From Natronosalvus caseinilyticus (lineage in GTDB: Archaea; Halobacteriota; Halobacteria; Halobacteriales; Natrialbaceae), in NCBI RefSeq assembly GCF_017357105.1, contig NZ_CP071596.1, positions 2,604,001-2,668,000 of the forward strand: 64,000 nt of DNA, given 5' to 3'. The stretch's first letter is position 1. Every line of letters begins with the position of its first letter. Of this stretch, positions 62,801 through 64,000 are shown piece by piece. The notes under the pieces were generated by a model. The model saw only the letters and a list, made by a program, of their open reading frames with translations, was not told the DNA's origin and did no database searches. The translations under genes were made by a program, and so were the position numbers.

Positions 62801-63574
62801 CCGGTTGTAGTATGCCACGAAGTGGTAGCGGGCGCCTTCGACGCCGAGGTAGCCGTCCTCGTCGACCCAGCCAGTGCCGTCGTCGACGCCCCAGTCGTCC
62901 GGTTTGTCGGGCCGTCGCTCGTTGACGAACAGCGAGTCGTCGGCCAGGTCCGGGTCGAAGACGCCGCGATCGTCGAGACCGCTCTCGCGGTAGGCGGCGA
63001 AGTCGTTCGTCGGGAACACGCCGCCGCTCGAGGGTTCGACGACGGTCCACGGTTCGTCGGTCGCGAACGTCACGTCCTGGCGCTCGACGCCTGGGGTCGA
63101 GTCGATCAGTTCCCACGGCCGTCGCGTCGACTCGGCCTCGAACGGAACCTCGTCGAACGACTCGTATACGCCCGCGTCGTTGAGCGGGCGATCACCCTCG
63201 GCCATCGTGGAGAGCGCCACGCTCCGGGGAACGGATTGCCCGGTAACGGCCTGCCACAGTCCGTCAAACCCGTCGTAGGTCTCGAGGTACTCGGTCGCGG
63301 TTTCGACGGCCGACGCTCGCCGGTCGGCCGCCCAGGTGTAGTTCTGGACGTTCTCGAGCGCCGCGTTTCGCCGCTCCGGCGTGTACAGATTCGATCGGTG
63401 CTTCTCGGCCTGGATTACGGTTGGCCTGGAGCCTTCGCCCCGCGTCGGGTCGGCCGACAGGAACAAACCGAGCGAGAGCAGGCTCGTGGTCTGAAGAAAC
63501 TCCCGACGGCCGTGCCCTCGAGAATCCGATAGTTCGTCGTCCGGGCGATTCGTCCGCTCCACACTGTTACTCAT
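59804..63574 (-). CDS. Tat-exported heparinase II/III-like protein with altered active site (lyase 3)
   Basis: 1256 aa. Tat signal with R23-R24 (GRREFLQTT). Same domain order as the other two lyases: toroid, inserted beta domain (SGYGTYDVLIDGE), beta-sandwich with TISH844NT and a matching C terminus. However, positions equal to H768, H770 and D788 of lyase 1 are R789, Y791 and A809 in an ungapped alignment. The YYNH of the toroid reads YYNR. The loop equal to NSHGGRQTG is also changed. It may therefore be an inactive binding protein, or use other residues. Exported and likely extracellular. ATG 63574 is preferred over the upstream start at 63589. It heads an operon with the M14 protein at 58760. 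Confidence 0.85.
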   Translation of the reverse strand: MSNSVERTNRPDDELSDSRGHGRREFLQTTSLLSLGLFLSADPTRGEGSRPTVIQAEKHRSNLYTPERRNAALENVQNYTWAADRRASAVETATEYLETYDGFDGLWQAVTGQSVPRSVALSTMAEGDRPLNDAGVYESFDEVPFEAESTRRPWELIDSTPGVERQDVTFATDEPWTVVEPSSGGVFPTNDFAAYRESGLDDRGVFDPDLADDSLFVNERRPDKPDDWGVDDGTGWVDEDGYLGVEGARYHFVAYYNRIYRWEQLLEALRAFRDAYLFTEDAEYARAGLVLLDRIADVYPEMDLSTHRYDDGYAGVHQWTGQGKICGCVQETITVRVLLSAYDAFLPATDDAELLAFLDERATEYEIGSKGTADDLRENVESNVVRAVLPAVKSHQIHSPSGGHRTALAMAGAVQNDPDGYTGDVLEFLLRPGERTHRDDGSYWGEWGVTGGSLRAELVDAVDRDGNAPGSPAAAERAYRALERVTAVLEGYEGDNDPALADHPKLERAAGGRLPQVLREAYLPSMGAMGRTGTPWLPIETEAMTTALESFGDGQFAKGAFLANGYGYDDLHGSIFSPDPAGTAKAVREVIDADGPLELSSTNQAGTGFVALRDGDHYIRGGYRVVDQFPSMIVLEHTTDYTVYSNSGTVQFEADTVGQSITFQFSIPVAETYEFSLKPFRSSGYGTYDVLIDGERIAEYDFYDEVTGAKEFTVLADEVDLSRGEHRITFENTGKRPAATNYKMGVIECKFLDERAQREEELEAERGNTQRSFALRYGASTPDGRGSDRSYRDALHLDVHAYGGDLAPALGYPEHTGFWRDPDSPAELSAWPKGEHWTSNTISHNTVVVDESPQSETEGGSPHHFRETDRVRLADVDSTGAYPTTSQYRRTTAMVRINNHHSYAVDFFRIVGGDDHRFSFHGAAESTTTSGLDLEAQDGGTYAGPDVPRPVYGEESAHDRRVGNGFDYLDAVVHDDDPDERFSVDWEVTDAPGVVPDEGDAHLRLTMVGDVDEVALADGRPPRHTGNPWSLRYALARRHGSNLKSTFTSVIEPYRESRNVESIEPVPVHSDDGVARAVQVTLSNGRTDYVAYAPGDSTCRVGDVFRFEGFLAVYSERDGVAKSAFLEDGSMLAPARDGPPLIRDQPDAFDGHVVDFTREPSRTNEIQVRLTSEHRPDDADDLVGEWLYVETGTGAEAYRIEGATSDRGNQLTLDIGETTTVERYVDPSNPDAGYEYTIESGAPMRIPLSHTWERVD

Positions 63575-64000
63575 TATCAACCACACCACACCTTTCGAAG
63601 ATTTCGTAATATTATTTTGGGTTACATTCTGTGAGGGTGATGAGAATATTCCCTAGGATTAATCTAACAATCTCGTAAAACAATCACCGAGAGTTTTGGT
63701 TTATTCAGGCGTAATAAGACACGCCGGCGAACGGATGGGCGGTGACCCACTTCGCGAAAGAAGCGAACGCGCTCCGGCAACGTGAACGGACACCCTCCGT
63801 TGCGCACGATGCGACGATTCCGCTTCGTCACTCGAGAACCGACGGGCGATTTGGTGTTTATACCGACCGATAGCACCGCGGAGCCCCGTCCAATCGAGGG
63901 CACCGCGGAGATTCGTCAAACCGGATGCTCAGTCGTCCGTGGCGACCGATCGTCGCATCCTCGAGAGCGTCGAACCCCCGCGTTTCTCCGCGTGTGACTC
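63575..64000. other. Window end, no gene seen
   Basis: The first 80 bases are AT-rich and contain the minus-strand promoter of lyase 3 (AATATTACGAAA around 63602-63613). The rest has only short Arg/Pro-rich frames without support. Confidence 0.5.

Noticed and set aside
63782-63997. 71-codon frame at the window end
   Set aside because: Arg/Pro-rich composition, no TATA box, may run out of the window; not supportable.

Overview
The window looks like a haloarchaeon (class Halobacteria). The DNA is GC-rich and crowded with CTCGAG. Predicted proteins are strongly acidic, exported proteins carry twin-arginine (Tat) signals, and most starts lie about 26-30 bases behind an archaeal TATA box with no Shine-Dalgarno sequence, which indicates leaderless mRNAs. 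Nothing here fixes the genus or shows whether the replicon is chromosome or plasmid. I supported 44 protein genes, one of them frameshifted. I saw no rRNA, tRNA or CRISPR array.

Almost the whole window reads as one catabolic island for a sulfated, amino-sugar- and uronate-containing polysaccharide. Three giant Tat-exported heparinase II/III-type proteins (27163-30888, 39932-43711, 59804-63574) and a Tat lipoprotein solute-binding protein (17849-19729) are the only clearly exported proteins. A peptide/oligosaccharide-type ABC importer (12546-17304) has a fused double ATPase and two permeases, with small two-helix membrane proteins between and after them. The degradative enzymes without signal peptides are two formylglycine-type sulfatases (782-2254, 34507-35991), GH3 and GH20 hexosaminidases (20014-21666, 25089-26840), a double alpha/beta hydrolase with a glucuronoyl-esterase-like motif (54181-56598), a PIG-L deacetylase (33565-34386), a D-aminoacylase-type deacylase (38134-39732), two M14 carboxypeptidase-like proteins, a CapA-like protein and a ceramidase-like hydrolase. 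This suggests large sulfated oligosaccharides are cut outside, imported, then stripped of sulfate, ester, acyl and amide groups in the cytoplasm.

Layout. 1-12400: sulfatase, broken sugar isomerase, semialdehyde dehydrogenase, atypical SDR, universal stress protein, M14 protein, RidA, IclR regulator, DapA-type aldolase/dehydratase and a HEAT-repeat protein. 12400-19730: transporter. 20000-26840: GH3, SDR, acetyltransferase, isomerase, GH20. 27163-43711: two closely related lyases bracketing an aminotransferase, a TIM-barrel protein, PIG-L and a four-gene minus-strand operon (D-aminoacylase, FAH-family dehydratase, SelA-like ammonia-lyase, sulfatase). 43939-48790: minus-strand set of two Gfo/Idh oxidoreductases, aldo/keto reductase, isomerase and amidotransferase. 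49800-58080: hydrolases interrupted by an IS1341-type TnpB element. 58760-63574: divergent third lyase with a co-transcribed M14 protein.

Monosaccharide funnel (inference): the PLP ammonia-lyase-like and FAH/DapA-type enzymes could turn amino or uronic sugar acids into 2-keto-3-deoxy acids and alpha-ketoglutarate semialdehyde. The dehydrogenase at 3353-4804 would oxidise the latter to alpha-ketoglutarate. RidA would clear enamine/imine by-products. Most unusual points: the third lyase has lost the His-x-His and Asp positions shared by its paralogues; lyases 1 and 2 share an identical 80-base run; and two divergent genes have TATA boxes inside a near-perfect inverted repeat.
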